In this document: in pieces, positions 1-10,225 of the stretch
Position numbering within the stretch: the first letter of the stretch is position 1
How the letters are laid out: the number at the start of each line of letters is the position of its first letter
Assembly: GCF_052324685.1 (NCBI RefSeq)
Contig: NW_027506898.1
Span: forward strand, 514,501-578,500
From: Brachyhypopomus gauderio
Taxonomy: Eukaryota > Chordata > Actinopteri > Gymnotiformes > Hypopomidae
Direction of reading: 5' to 3'
DNA: 64,000 nt
Made by a program: the position numbers and the translations under genes
The notes under the pieces: model-generated
Database searches by the model: none
What the model was told of the DNA's origin: nothing
Seen by the model: the letters and a program-made list of their open reading frames with translations, nothing else

Positions 1-1
1 C

Positions 2-664
2 GCTCCCTCCCCCTTTGTATACCGTCGGGAGCGAACACACAGACGGAGGGCTTTCCCCCTCGCTCTCCTCGCCGTAGTCGGATGGGAGGGGACTGACGTC
101 ATCCCCTCCGTAACGAACGGTGCTCTTCGAGCATACGGACGGGGAATACTCCTCGGAGTCCGTCCCCTCCGTCTCTTCCTCCGACGGTGGGAGACTGCTC
201 TCCTCTCCCCCGTAACACACAGTGCTCTTTGAGCACATCGAGGGGAAATAGGACTCGTCCTCTTCCTCGCTTGGGGAGCCCGCTTCCTCGAACTCCTCCT
301 CGGGAGGGGTGAGGGAAAAGGCGCCCGCGCTCACCATAATCGGCTCATCGTTCTCCTCCTCCTCGGGGAAGACCGGGAGCAGTGCGCCGTCTTCCTCTCT
401 TTCACAGCTGCCCGTTGCACGGGGTGGCAGGTCCACGGACGCGGGGTTCTCTCTCTCCCTCCACACGCGCCTCGCGGTCTGGCGGAAGCATTCCGCCGTC
501 TCTGCGTCCTTCGCGTCCCGTGCCGCGCAGAGCATGTACGCGCAGAACGGGTCCTGCTCCATGGTCCGCTCGGTGACGGGGACATCATGCCGCCGCGCTG
601 GGGAAGCACCGAGGCGACGTCGGCCTTTCTTCTTCCCCTTTGCGTGCTTGGCGTATCCGGGCAT
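2..664 (-). CDS. gag-position ORF of the left-edge LTR element, C-terminus missing
   Basis: An ATG at 664 (minus) opens a 221-codon frame that is still open at the window edge. The first ~30 residues are very basic (KGKKKGRRR). The middle is helical and cysteine-containing (FCAYMLCAARDAKD). The rest is acidic, with three spaced copies of a C-S-K-S-T-V or C-S-x-P-T-V motif followed by Y-G-G or Y-K-G-G and glutamate/serine-rich linkers. It starts 20 bases inside the LTR, the usual place for gag. I recognise no capsid or zinc-knuckle motif. The acidic repeats could equally belong to an accessory protein. Confidence 0.45.
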   Translation of the reverse strand, partial: MPGYAKHAKGKKKGRRRLGASPARRHDVPVTERTMEQDPFCAYMLCAARDAKDAETAECFRQTARRVWRERENPASVDLPPRATGSCEREEDGALLPVFPEEEENDEPIMVSAGAFSLTPPEEEFEEAGSPSEEEDESYFPSMCSKSTVCYGGEESSLPPSEEETEGTDSEEYSPSVCSKSTVRYGGDDVSPLPSDYGEESEGESPPSVCSLPTVYKGGGS

Positions 665-683
665 CTGGTTCGGCTCGTCTTTA

Positions 684-1035
684 TGTGACGCTGGCGTGCC
701 GGAGGAAGCAAGAGACACGACGAGCGTCTTGGAGTGCACAAAAAACGTTTAATTAACACAGACACGATGAGTCCAGCACAAGAGACACAAGCACGCTGAC
801 GCGATGCTTGCATAGGCATGAACTATAGACAAAGACGAGTACAAGACACCGCGCTAACGCACATTAAATAGGTGAATAACACAGACCCACGTGACCTCGA
901 GACAAGGCACAGGTGTAACAAACGAACACGCTCACAAACAACCCACGCCCACGGAAGTACAAACATGGACATAACGACACGCAGACAACGTAACGGCACG
1001 CCCACAGGGAAGGGTCCGGAGCTGTGACCGTGACA
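684..1035 (-). repeat. 5' LTR of the left-edge element
   Basis: The LTR is bounded by TGTCACGG and GCGTCACA in minus orientation. It contains a TATTTAA promoter-like box near 865 and an AATTAAA run near 752 that could serve in 3'-end formation. The boundaries were set by analogy with the elements at 6338 and 8741, because the paired LTR is not visible. Confidence 0.55.
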
Positions 1036-1385
1036 CTCTGGACATTTAGTGTCTAATTAAGTGCAAATAAATATCCACAATGTGTTTCGTTTAATCTAAT
1101 TTCCCTATGTTATGTTTTTTGTCTATTTTGTCTTCATAAAGAACAAACTTGTCTGGCCAGAAAAGGATCTGGCAGCAAGTTAAAATTAAATACAAAACAT
1201 TTTGCGACTGGTAAGTGACTTTAGTGTAGATAACAATGAACAAATGAGGTGAATAGATTTAGGTGTCTTCTCATATATTGAATGCCTGTATGATTGTAGC
1301 ATTAAAAAAAGCCCATAAAACTGGCACAGGGGGTGGCCCACCAAGCCAGGGTTTGAGCCCAGCAGAGAAACTGGAACTCCATTTA
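1036..1385. other. AT-rich spacer, no gene seen
   Basis: No conserved reading frame, RNA gene or TE terminus was recognised between the left-edge LTR and the inverted-repeat transposon. Confidence 0.5.
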
Positions 1386-3001
1386 CAGTTTTTGACGACT
1401 GCTAACGTGCATTTCCCAATACTTGTGATACATTGTCAAAACTCTAAACACAGCAACACATTGACCTCACACAAATAGCCAAATGGTTAATATCGTGTTC
1501 AAAAGCGCATTTTCTTAACTAAATAACAACTCTGCATTTCACAATGCAAACAACTTTGTTAAAACACAGCAAACCTGGTTCAGTATCCAAGCATTCTTTC
1601 AAACACTAGCACATATTCTCTTTTCGAGATGAACATAGTCAATCACTGCACAACCACTGTAAAAAAACTAACATTTGATGGCAATACAGAAACAGTATTA
1701 CACGTAATATTTTACCCTCTCCCAGCAAACAATAGACATTTTACAGTAACATCTGTTGTTTTCTTAGTCAGTTCATTTTTACTGTAATCCGCTTCATTTG
1801 GAATTTTTTTTTCAAATGTGTGCATTTTTGGCAACATACTGTCTACACAATGGGTGATATTTACTGTTAGGTACTATATGGAATGTAGATTAGACAAAAA
1901 AGGAGTCAGTAACAGTTTTGCAGTAAAGGGTATATTTTACTGTATTAGGGACATTACTGTAAATTGTGGCATAATTGTAAACATAATTAGCCATGGTCCC
2001 ATATGTGTAAAAATACACATATACAAAAAAAGCCACACAAGGGGGAAAAACAGAATACAAAACTAAACAGTCTTGTTAGGTCTAATCTAAACGGTCTTCA
2101 GCAGATGTGATGAGGATGTTTTCATCCTCATCACATCTGATGTTGGCTCTTGCCATGCACCTGGGAAAGAAAAGCTTGGTATGCCTTATTCACCCCTGGC
2201 AGTCTTCAGCTGAAATGTCTCTGCAGCCAGGATCCATTGCATGCAGCAGGGACATTTGGTCACTGGGCCGATGATCATACACCTTCCACCTCCAGATTGA
2301 AAAAAGTTCCTTAGTGGGGTTGAGGAAAGGCGAGTAGGGCGGGAGGAAAAGGGACATCACTCTTGGGTGGTCTATAAACCAGTTTGTGATGACATGAGAA
2401 TGACAAAATGCTACATCGTCCCATCACAAATGTCCTCGTGTTTCCTCCCACCTGTTCCCTTTCTGCTTCTGGAACCAGTTGTTGGTAGAGTTCATTCAAA
2501 AACGAAAGAAGGAGGTCACTGTTATAGGGACCAATCTGGCATTTGTGAAGGACCAAACAAGCACTTGAGATTGCAGGACAAATTGTTATATTTGCTCCTC
2601 TCTGACCCGGTACATTACTGTACTTCAATTTATTTCATTGATCTATATGTGCAAAAATATGTATTACAGTAATAGCTTTTCAGCTGCCTTTGTTTTTGCA
2701 GAACTTTGCATTTTATACAGTATTTAAGGTTTTGAACCTTAGGTTTTCATTTTTGACATGCTGTGTGCAAGCAATTGTAAATAAGGCAAAAATGATCCAG
2801 AATTTTGTTATTGGATAACCTTGTGTATAGAAAATTTAAGCATTATAAAAACATGTAAAATGACTGCATTTTGTGCCATAACAACATGAATTGAACTAAT
2901 AGTATAGCCACTGAAGACTGATGTTGTGTTCAATGTGTTTAGAGTTTTGAAAATGTGACTACAGATTGGACAAATGCACGTCAGCAGTCGTCAAAAACTA
3001 A
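1386..3001 (-). mobile_element. Decayed DDE transposon with long inverted ends
   Basis: The left end (1386-1416, cagtttttgacgactgctaa...) is matched in inverted orientation by the right end (2973-3000, ending gtcgtcaaaaact). A second inverted match lies inside (caaaactctaaacac near 1436; its complement near 2938). A transposase relic on the minus strand lies between them. The flanks suggest a TA-type TSD (TTA before the left end, TA-like after the right), but the right end has mutated. The body is AT-rich and not translatable. Confidence 0.65.
2080..2628 (-). pseudogene. DDE/IS630-like transposase relic
   Basis: The minus frame 2628-2311 reads LLLSFLNELYQQLVPEAERE, then a region equivalent to a catalytic D block (degraded), then LFxPPxSPFLNP-like residues (here ALLAFPQPH). 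Below 2311 other frames give pieces resembling the family C-terminus (AMDPGCRDIS-like, FFPRCMAR-like, IRCDEDEN). This matches a transposase family I know as very common in fish genomes, usually annotated as DDE superfamily endonuclease. Frameshifts and stops show it is dead. The family name is from memory. Confidence 0.55.
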
Positions 3002-3616
3002 AAAAATAAAAAATAAAAGATTCGATAATAGCAACATTCCACCGGTAGAGGGCGATATTTACTAGGCAATTTACCAAACAATTCCTAAATCTGACAAGTT
3101 TATAAAGATGTGTGTAAAAGGCCTTCAGTGCACCAGCTTGTTCTTCAATTTAGAAAGCTATTACCATATACTCTCCAGCCACTATAAACGTGTGTATTTT
3201 GAGTTTCCAGTAGCATCTGCTCCTTGAGTATTGTTTACATTCTCTATAAACCCCGTGACACATATCTTATTGAATAAACCTCTACGTGTATATTTACGAG
3301 CTATAATCCACCTGGGAAGTTGGGAAGCTGCACGTTGGGAAGCTGCAATGTTTGTCAGGTACAGTTGCAATTCTTGTTTCTTTCTTCCCATTGTTCATTA
3401 TCATTGCTGTATTGACCGTGGTTTGCTGTCAAAAAATTGACAGCCGACAGTTTTATTTAAAGACTTTCCGTTATTTCTCGACTATTTTGTACTGTAATTT
3501 AAAGATCATCCACCAAGCTAAAATATTTCCTGATCTCCAAAGAGAGCAGAACTTTGAACGTAGAGCTCGAGGACGTTGTGAGTACGTCAGATGTGTTTTT
3601 TAGCAATGCTGCGCGG

Positions 3617-3628
3617 GCTTTATATGGG
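3617..3628 (+). promoter_or_regulatory. TATA-like box upstream of pycard
   Basis: A ctttatatgggcg motif lies about 235 bases before the pycard ATG, in a locally GC-richer stretch. Position and context fit a core promoter. No transcript evidence is available and an untranslated first exon is possible. Confidence 0.4.
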
Positions 3629-3860
3629 CGTGGCCTCGTGGAGCCGCGAAACTTCCTCATAACAGTAGGGGCTCTGACGTTTACTTTCACTTATACTACG
3701 GAGGATTTAGCAAGATCGGCCTGTCGACTACATTACATATATAATCTAGTAAATGTTAGTAATGCATATTATTTACAAATCTTTGTAGTTTACCATCTTT
3801 AATTGGATCTTCCTTGAACCCTAGCTATCTTTTATTTATTGCCTTCTTCAGTAAATCAAA

Positions 3861-4786
3861 ATGATTCCGGAGTTGCTGGTGAATAACCTAAACGAGCTAG
3901 TACAGGCGGAATTTGACAGATTTAAATGGTTTTTGAGACAAGGTGTGGATGATTATAAAAAGATTCCCAATGCAAGACTGGAAGATGCGAAATCAAGGGA
4001 AGCTTTAGTGAGCGAGATGATATCCACCTACGAGCCAGGCGGTGCTGCTAAACTTACGGTGCTTGTTTTGAGGAAGATGAACAAGAACTACAACGCAGGA
4101 CAACTGGAGCGTGATCTTGAGCCCGTGCTCGGGAGTGGCGGTGTAACAGGTAACACAACCCGAACCCAACTTATTTATTAAGATGATTATTTCGGACCCA
4201 CACCTATCGCAGCTATCATGTTTGCAGTAATCAATGGACATGCTGTCCAAGGCACTTCATATGTTAATATTACAGTTAAAAGAAGTAGACAGCACAAAAA
4301 GTCATGCAAATTTGTTCACCTGCTTTCTTGTTTTAACCATTCAGTGAATATTTCTATATTCTTAAACTCGCTCTATATTTTGATTATTGTATTGTAGTTT
4401 ATTTTTAGGTGGAGTAGTCACCAAAGCATTTCACTGCCTGTTGTACTGTGTATGACTATGTATGTGACAAATAAACCTTCACTTGACTTGATCAGTCATT
4501 CTTTTCTTCAATCTTTTCAGTAGGACCATTAAGTTCCAAGGCAGTGACATTTGTGAACATGCACGAGGCAAAGCTCATTCAGAAGGTCTCATTGGTGGAC
4601 CCGATCGCAGATGATCTGAAGCCACTGATCGGGGATGAGAAGTACGCAAAGATTAGAGCAGCTGTAACACCTCAGGATAAGATGAGAGTGCTCTACTCTT
4701 TCCTGTCAGGATCAGCAATAAAGGAGAGATTCTACCAGAGCCTACTGAAAAATGAGGAATTCCTGGTAAAAGAGCTTGATAGGTAA
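3861..4786 (+). CDS. pycard: pycard (ASC) inflammasome adaptor: PYD + CARD
   Basis: ASC links NLR or other sensors (via PYD) to pro-caspase-1-type caspases (via CARD) and forms cytosolic specks. Exon 1 (3861-4149) encodes a pyrin domain: LLVNNLNELVQAEFDRFKWF, then PNARLEDA and LVLRKMNKNY, about residues 1-90. It ends at a good donor (ACAG|GTAACA, phase 1). Exon 2 (4521-4786, after TCTTTTCAG) encodes a CARD, including HEAKLIQKVSLVDPIADDL and KMRVLYSFLSG. The joined frame is about 184 residues, close to ASC from other vertebrates. The end is ambiguous: the frame stops at 4784-4786 (LDR-stop), but the same bases form a consensus donor (GATAG|GTAAGG). A candidate acceptor near 5062 would give D-S-stop. 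The protein differs by one residue. An AATAAA at 5227 supports a spliced 3' UTR exon. A CARD-PYD paralogue (caiap-like) is less likely because order and size fit ASC. Confidence 0.88.
4385..4495 (+). repeat. Fish SINE/LINE 3'-tail fragment in pycard intron 1
   Basis: The stretch catttcactgcctgttgtac followed by gtgtatgactatgtatgtgacaaataaa is a tail motif I know from many fish short repeats. Only the 3' portion is present. Confidence 0.45.
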
Positions 4787-5226
4787 GGCATCGATGTGTT
4801 GATAAATTAACTGCAGATAAGTTATTTTACAACTCAGAGTTTGTGAAAAGGTTTTGCGGAATGTTTCTGCAAGAACATGTAAGAACCCAAACTATAATAA
4901 CACAATAACAACTATTCTAATGTAAAGTGATAAGTAGCTGTAGTTAATTGTTGCATTTGTAAAGTAACTGCATGTGTATCCAAAAGCATAGTTTCAAGAT
5001 TGTATTTTTTTAAGATTCAAAGAAAATTAAACAAAAACTAATTTTGTTCTTTTTCCTTCTAGCTAGTGATTGGAAGCTTTATTGAAGAGGCACATAAATG
5101 GATTACCAAGAAAAATCAAAATAGTTAAAAATGTTATGTGAAAAGTGATAAACGTCAATTGTAACAATTACCTGTATGTTTTAGTATATTAAAATTTTGC
5201 AATATACAAAAATGTGGAAAATGAAT

Positions 5227-5232
5227 AATAAA
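5227..5232 (+). terminator. Polyadenylation signal of pycard
   Basis: AATAAA followed by a GT/T-rich stretch, 165 bases after the candidate last-exon acceptor at 5062. It is the first strong signal downstream of the CARD exon. Confidence 0.5.
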
Positions 5233-5239
5233 ACATTGT

Positions 5240-6055
5240 AATGCACAGTTATGATTCCAACCTCAACTAGTCATCAATCAGTCAGACATCAAGAGTCTTT
5301 CCCAACCCAGTCCTCAGGGCCTACCTGACAGTCCCACAGCAAGTTCTCAGCACATTAGGTTGGAACAAAAATGTGGAATCGTTGAGAGACACTGCTGTCT
5401 AAAATAGTCTTTTTCATCTTATTCTTCAAAACAAAAACAATTACAAAAAAAAAAAAACAATGCTACACATGCAGAACTAAGCCTTATTTTCTAACATAAT
5501 ACAGCAAACAAACCCTACTGGTCCTTTGGCTTTATTTGGTTAAATATGTCATTTAGCACATGATGCTAAATGTTGAGTTTACACTAAGTTTACTGCTGTT
5601 CATGCTCCTTGTTTATCAGTCGTAAATCATATACCACCTGTTCATGCCTGACATCGCTATCCACTTGAGAAGTCTTGAGAAGACATACATACTTTCCTGG
5701 CCATATCAGACCTAAGCTAAGCTTTTGAGAGGTCCCTAAAATGTCCTTCAGAGGAGAAATTCATAAACACATTTTGCAAACACTTTTTATGTTTTTAAAT
5801 ACCTATTCAGCGGTTAGACAAATACTTGATGTAACCATGTTTTGCTACAAAATCACACATTGTTTCTAGCAACTTTTTCCCAGGCTGTTCATGTTAGTTG
5901 TAGATGATGATGTTTCATGTAGACATTGTAGAACAATCACTTTTTTATTTGTTGTTCAACCACTCCTGTTGCTTTGGGATTTGGTTTGTTAGCAACTGCA
6001 AATATTTTTCAACAGTCATCTTTTGCTGAATTTTGGAGTTTTAAGTAACAAAAAA
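5240..6055. other. Intergenic AT-rich DNA, nothing recognised
   Basis: No conserved frame, inverted-repeat element or RNA gene was seen. There is a short poly-A run near 5446. Confidence 0.5.
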
Positions 6056-6061
6056 AGTCAG

Positions 6062-6284
6062 TTAACCCATCTGTGCAGTTAACACACACACACACCAGTG
6101 ATTACTAGGGGGCTGTGGTGCACACATGCCCAGAGCAGTGGGCAGACCTAGCCCGGCGCCCGGGGAGCAGTTGTGGTTAGGTGCTTTGCTCAAGGGCACC
6201 TCAGTCATGGCCTCAGGTCTGGGAATCGTACCCACGACCCTCCGGTCACAAGACCAGTTCCCTACCACCAGGCCATGACTGCTC
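6062..6284 (-). mobile_element. tRNA-derived SINE
   Basis: Read on the minus strand it begins agtcatggcctggtggtagg with a pol III A-box-like head. A B-box-like part follows (ggtacgattccc), then a tRNA-unrelated body ending in a short CA/GT run. The same head recurs at 14935 (plus) and 35355-35582 (minus), so it is a multicopy SINE. Confidence 0.7.
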
Positions 6285-6337
6285 CAAACATAAAGAATCA
6301 TGATATAAAAGATTGTGATAAAATGTCACAATATATG

Positions 6338-6633
6338 TGTCACGGTACGGCGGCCCCCTACTGGTCGCCCCCGTCTACAGCAGCAGCTTGTCATGTGGGT
6401 GTGGCGTTGTGTTCGTCCCTCAGGTGGGCGGAGCCCGCGATCCGTCTCACCTGAGGGTCGTTTGTTCGTCTATATATGTCTTGTCTTTGTACCAGTTGAC
6501 TGCTGGTTATTATATCCTTAATTCGGATCAGTTCACGGGTTTTGGTTTGCGCACTTTACATATTAAACCATCCTATTTCCCTGAGACTTGGCGTGATCGC
6601 TTCCATTTATTTTCGCTCACCCTGCCCGTCACA
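6338..6633 (+). repeat. 5' LTR of the non-autonomous element
   Basis: It starts TGTCACGGTACGG and ends CCCGTCACA. It contains a TATATATG box near 6472 and ATTAAACC near 6561, fitting promoter and poly(A) positions. Confidence 0.85.
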
Positions 6634-8181
6634 GAATAACCAGCCACCTTCGGAAGCCGCCAGTCTCCTTTGCTTTTTCCTTCGTTCGTGGTCATGTCTC
6701 GTGGTAAGTGTTTGTCTGCGTGGTGTTTTGTTTGTTGTTGAAGAGCCCCGCCGTGCTGAAACGTTGTGTGTGTGTGCAGCACGGCGGTGACCAGGGCAAC
6801 CGTCCCCGGTCGGGCTCTTCGTGTTGTGTGGTCACTTGTGTGTGCATGTGTGTGTGTGTCAGTGAACGGATGCATGGAACGTTGTGCGGCGCTCGCGTGT
6901 GTTAATTGTTAAATGTGTTGTGTGTGACGCTGTCGCCGCTCGTCACGGTCGCCTCGCTCCCCCGTGTGTCTAGTGTTTTATGTGGGGAGCGACTGCGAAC
7001 TTGAGCGGCGCGTCACCACTGTTTATGTAGAGCGCGCATGTGAGTCCTGTCCGTTTGCCGTTTTGCACCGTGCTTTTGTCTAGTCTTTGTGTGTTTTTGT
7101 CCTAGCGTGCTTGTGAACTGTTGTGTGTAATTCCACACATGCTCCTCCCCCTTGAGTGTGTGTGTGTGGGGGTGGACCAGTGATGGTCCCGTGCCACGGG
7201 GAGTGGCACGGAGGGCGTCGCTCCTAAGGGAGGCCCTGACCAGGGAGTCGAGGGTGTTCTCCGGAGCCGGTAGGGGCCCCTCTCCTGATGCATCAGGTGA
7301 GTTGTTTGGTGTCCCCTCCTGCTGAGATGGAGACCCCTCCCCCCGGATGCGGGGTGCCGAGATGGTCAGGGTAAGTGCGCGTATGTGTTTTGTGTTGGTG
7401 TGTGTGGGTGTGCGTGTGCTTTTTGTGTTTTATGTGCAGGTGCTTCTCCCTGGTGGTGGATCGTGGCAGTCCTGGACCTTGTGGGGGTCTCCAGCTGGCA
7501 GGAGCCCCCTTATGATGTAGGGTGACCGGAGCCCGGTCGGAAAGAGCCCCTCCCTAGAGGACTGGGGCCCCCGGATGTTTGGGGACGATAGGGCTCTGGT
7601 CCGAAGAGCTCCTGCTGAGGATGGAGATCCTCCCTCCTGCTCGGGGTGACCAGGAGGCCCTTGGGGGCTGTTCCCCAGCCCGCGATAAGGGTGCTCTGGG
7701 CCTCGGTCTCTGGCGCTCCTGGGTTTGGTGGAGGAGTCCACCTCGTAAAGTCAGGCTCCGGCTGGGGCTGACTCCCCAGGAGGCTGGGGTGGCCCCTAGC
7801 AGAAGGCAGGGGCCAGCTCCGGGAGGAGGTAGGTCCAGGAGGTGACTTAGCCACGCCCCAGGGAGGTAACCTGCACACATACACCCCGGACGGACATGGA
7901 GCCGTGGCCCGCCGTCCTCGCACCTGTGGGGCTATGCGGCTTAAGGCCGGTTAGGGCGTGAGGGCCCTGTGACCGACCGGGGCGTGGTTTTGTCTTGTTG
8001 ACGGCCCAGTCGGTCCAGGGTCCCACCCAGGTAGGTGAGCTAACCTGTGTTTGTTTTGTGTTTCAGCTCCGGGACTACAGGGGGTGTGTCCCTTGTCCCT
8101 GCCTGCCTGCCCCTTTGTTTTGTGTGCTGCTGCTGTAGGCCGCACAGCCGGTGGAGGGGAGTGCGGCTTGGAGGGGGGATC

Positions 8182-8477
8182 TGTCACGGTACGGCGGCCC
8201 CCTACTGGTCGCCCCCGTCTACAGCAGCAGCTTGTCATGTGGGTGTGGCGTTGTGTTCGTCCCTCAGGTGGGCGGAGCCCGCGATCCGTCTCACCTGAGG
8301 GTCGTTTGTTCGTCTATATATGTCTTGTCTTTGTACCAGTTGACTGCTGGTTATTATATCCTTAATTCGGATCAGTTCACGGGTTTTGGTTTGCGCACTT
8401 TACATATTAAACCATCCTATTTCCCTGAGACTTGGCGTGATCGCTTCCATTTATTTTCGCTCACCCTGCCCGTCACA
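8182..8477 (+). repeat. 3' LTR of the non-autonomous element
   Basis: Same sequence and length as 6338-6633, preceded by a polypurine tract and followed by TSD atatg. Confidence 0.85.
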
Positions 8478-8740
8478 ATATGAAACATTTAATACTTTTG
8501 TTATAAATTACCTCAACCTGTTTCTTCTGGTTCTGCCTGTGTCTGTTTTCCAGTGGTGAAATTTATAATCGAGGTAATGTTGCAGTAAAAAAAATGTCAG
8601 GGTTAGGCTTAGGCTAACAAAATGTAAATCAAAATGTTTTTTTCTTTCCATTTTAAATGTAATAAAAAGTCGTAGTCTTGGAATACCGTACTATTACATA
8701 AGTCAATTACAGTCCAATAGGCTGAAGGTGCACAAATATG

Positions 8741-9259
8741 TGTCACGGTGAGGGGGCCGGGTCGCCACCAGAGGGCGCGCAACCCGGCCAGCAGCCGATC
8801 CCAGCACACACCCCCGCGCACGCAGCCACTCCCACAGTCGCAATCACCATCATACTGAGCACCTGTTTCTTGTTTACTTTGCACTTCTTAAGCCCACAGG
8901 TCTTCTGGTCCAGTGCTGCACATTGCCGCTACACGAGCGTCTCTGGTGGACTGCACGTCCCTACCGTGTGTGTACGAGCGTCACCTTGCATCCACAGTGT
9001 ATGCGCTACGAGCTTTACCTTGCATCTCCAGTGTATGCGTTATGAGCTTTACCTTGCGTCTACAGTGTATGCGCTACGAGCTTTACCTTGCATCTACAGT
9101 GTATGCGCTACGAGCTTTACCTTGCATCTACAGTGTATGCGCTATGAGCTTTACCGTGCATTACGTGCTACGAGTGTTACTGGTTGCCATGGATAATAAA
9201 CCACCTTCTGTCCAACCCACGTCTCCGGCTGCCTCTGTCCCGATGCCCCCGGCGTCACA
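8741..9259 (+). repeat. 5' LTR of Gypsy element with internal tandem repeats
   Basis: It starts TGTCACGGTGAGG and ends GGCGTCACA. Between about 8970 and 9160 it holds 34-bp units (tacgagctttaccttgcatc + tacagtgtatgcgc), one unit more than the 3' LTR. Confidence 0.85.
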
Positions 9260-9343
9260 GAATGTGCAGCCTGGAGCAGCCGGAGGCGAGGGCGCCTGGG
9301 CATCCTGGGCAGACAACAGCAGGAGCTCCAGGAGCTCCGCTCA

Positions 9344-10225
9344 GTGGTAACTACCCTGACGACCTGCATCCAGGCTCTGACGGTACAGGCATCTGCGCGC
9401 CCTCCGACGCCAAGAACGCAGATTCCTCCACCCGAGCCCTACAACGGGGATCCGGAGCGCTGTGAGGGCTTCCTGGTCCAGTGCCAGCTCTATTTTACCA
9501 GCATGCCCCACCTGGAGGAGAAGGAGAAAGTCGGCTTCATGGTGAACAGGTTGCAGGGCAAGGCACTGGACTGGGGAGCAGCCCAGATCAGCGCGGAGAA
9601 GCCCTGTACCCGCAGCCATGACCAGTTCGTTCGCGAGCTGCGGGCGGTCTTCAACCACCCCAGCCGCGGGAGGGTCTGCGGCCAGAGCCTGTTACAGCTA
9701 CGGCAGGGAAGCCGAAGCGCCGCAGACTACGCTCTGGAGTTCCGGACCCTGGCCGCCAAGACTGGTTGGGGAGAAGCGGCTCAAACAGACGTCTTCCTGG
9801 CGGGGTTGAAGCCTGACCTGAGGGCGGAGTTGAGCTGTCGGCCCGAGGGACAGGACCTGAATCAGATGGTGCACCTGGCCATAACCATGGACAGGTTGCT
9901 GCAGGAGCGAGGCAGAGGAGCGGCGCTTCCTCCTACCCCGCAGGCTCCCGTGCACACACCGCCCCGTGAGACCACGCCCGCCGAGCCCATGGAGATGGGT
10001 GCTGCCGCCACCCCCCCCCCCACTCGTACCGCTGGTCCGAAGAGGGGGCGGGCTAGGGTGAGTATCGCTCTGATGGGAAATCTTTTAACGTGGGAAGCGT
10101 CAGTGTCTTACGGGGCGATGTCCTTATCTGTGTTTGCATTGGTGGATACGGGAGCCTCGGGGAACCTGATGCCACCCGGAGGAGCACCCGGAGGAGCACC
10201 CGGAGGAGCGTCGCTGAGCAGCTGA
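9344..10225 (+). pseudogene. Gypsy gag, frame-disrupted, with start of protease
   Basis: The frame encodes a retrotransposon Gag: ELRSVVTTLTTCIQ-like coiled start, PEPYNGDPERCEGFLVQCQL, LQGKALDWGAAQI, LRAVFNHPSRGR and YALEFRTLAAKTGW. These are the conserved blocks of fish Gypsy capsids. It continues into the protease active site LVDTGASGNLM (about residue 268), then stops after a GC-rich 12-bp tandem repeat (10171-10206). No initiating ATG is in this frame near the LTR. The nearest ATG-led frames (9189 within the LTR and 9261) are in other frames, so the 5' end is also disrupted or recoded. No CCHC zinc knuckle is visible where one is usual. Confidence 0.75.

Larger units (their letters stand above)
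2..1035 (-). mobile_element. LTR retroelement, 5' end only (cut by window edge)
   Basis: On the minus strand a 352-bp segment starts TGTCACGGTCAC and ends GCGTCACA. These are the same kinds of ends seen on the two complete LTR elements further right. It is followed within 20 bases by an open reading frame that runs off the window. The order LTR then ORF indicates the 5' end of an element transcribed toward position 1. The other LTR and the TSD partner lie outside the window, so family and completeness cannot be decided. Confidence 0.6.
6338..8477 (+). mobile_element. Non-autonomous LTR retroelement with identical LTRs
   Basis: Two 296-bp direct repeats, identical by my base-by-base reading, bound 1,548 bp of internal DNA. 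A 5-bp TSD atatg sits at 6333-6337 and 8478-8482. The internal part starts gaataaccagcc and ends in a purine-rich tract (ggaggggggat) against the 3' LTR. No reading frame resembling gag, protease, RT or integrase is present. The internal ORFs are GC-rich chance frames. The element therefore depends on proteins from another element. LTR identity implies recent insertion. Confidence 0.85.

Noticed and set aside
7430-7923. Long GC-rich, proline-rich minus-strand ORFs
   Set aside because: Inside the non-autonomous LTR element. Several overlapping frames are open because of composition, and no family resemblance was seen.
8970-9165. Regular ~34-bp direct repeats that look CRISPR-like
   Set aside because: The repeats are contiguous with no unique spacers and lie in both LTRs of a retrotransposon.
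8738-9350. ORFs reading repeated CMRYELYLAS-type peptides
   Set aside because: They are translations of the tandem LTR repeat in several frames, not proteins.
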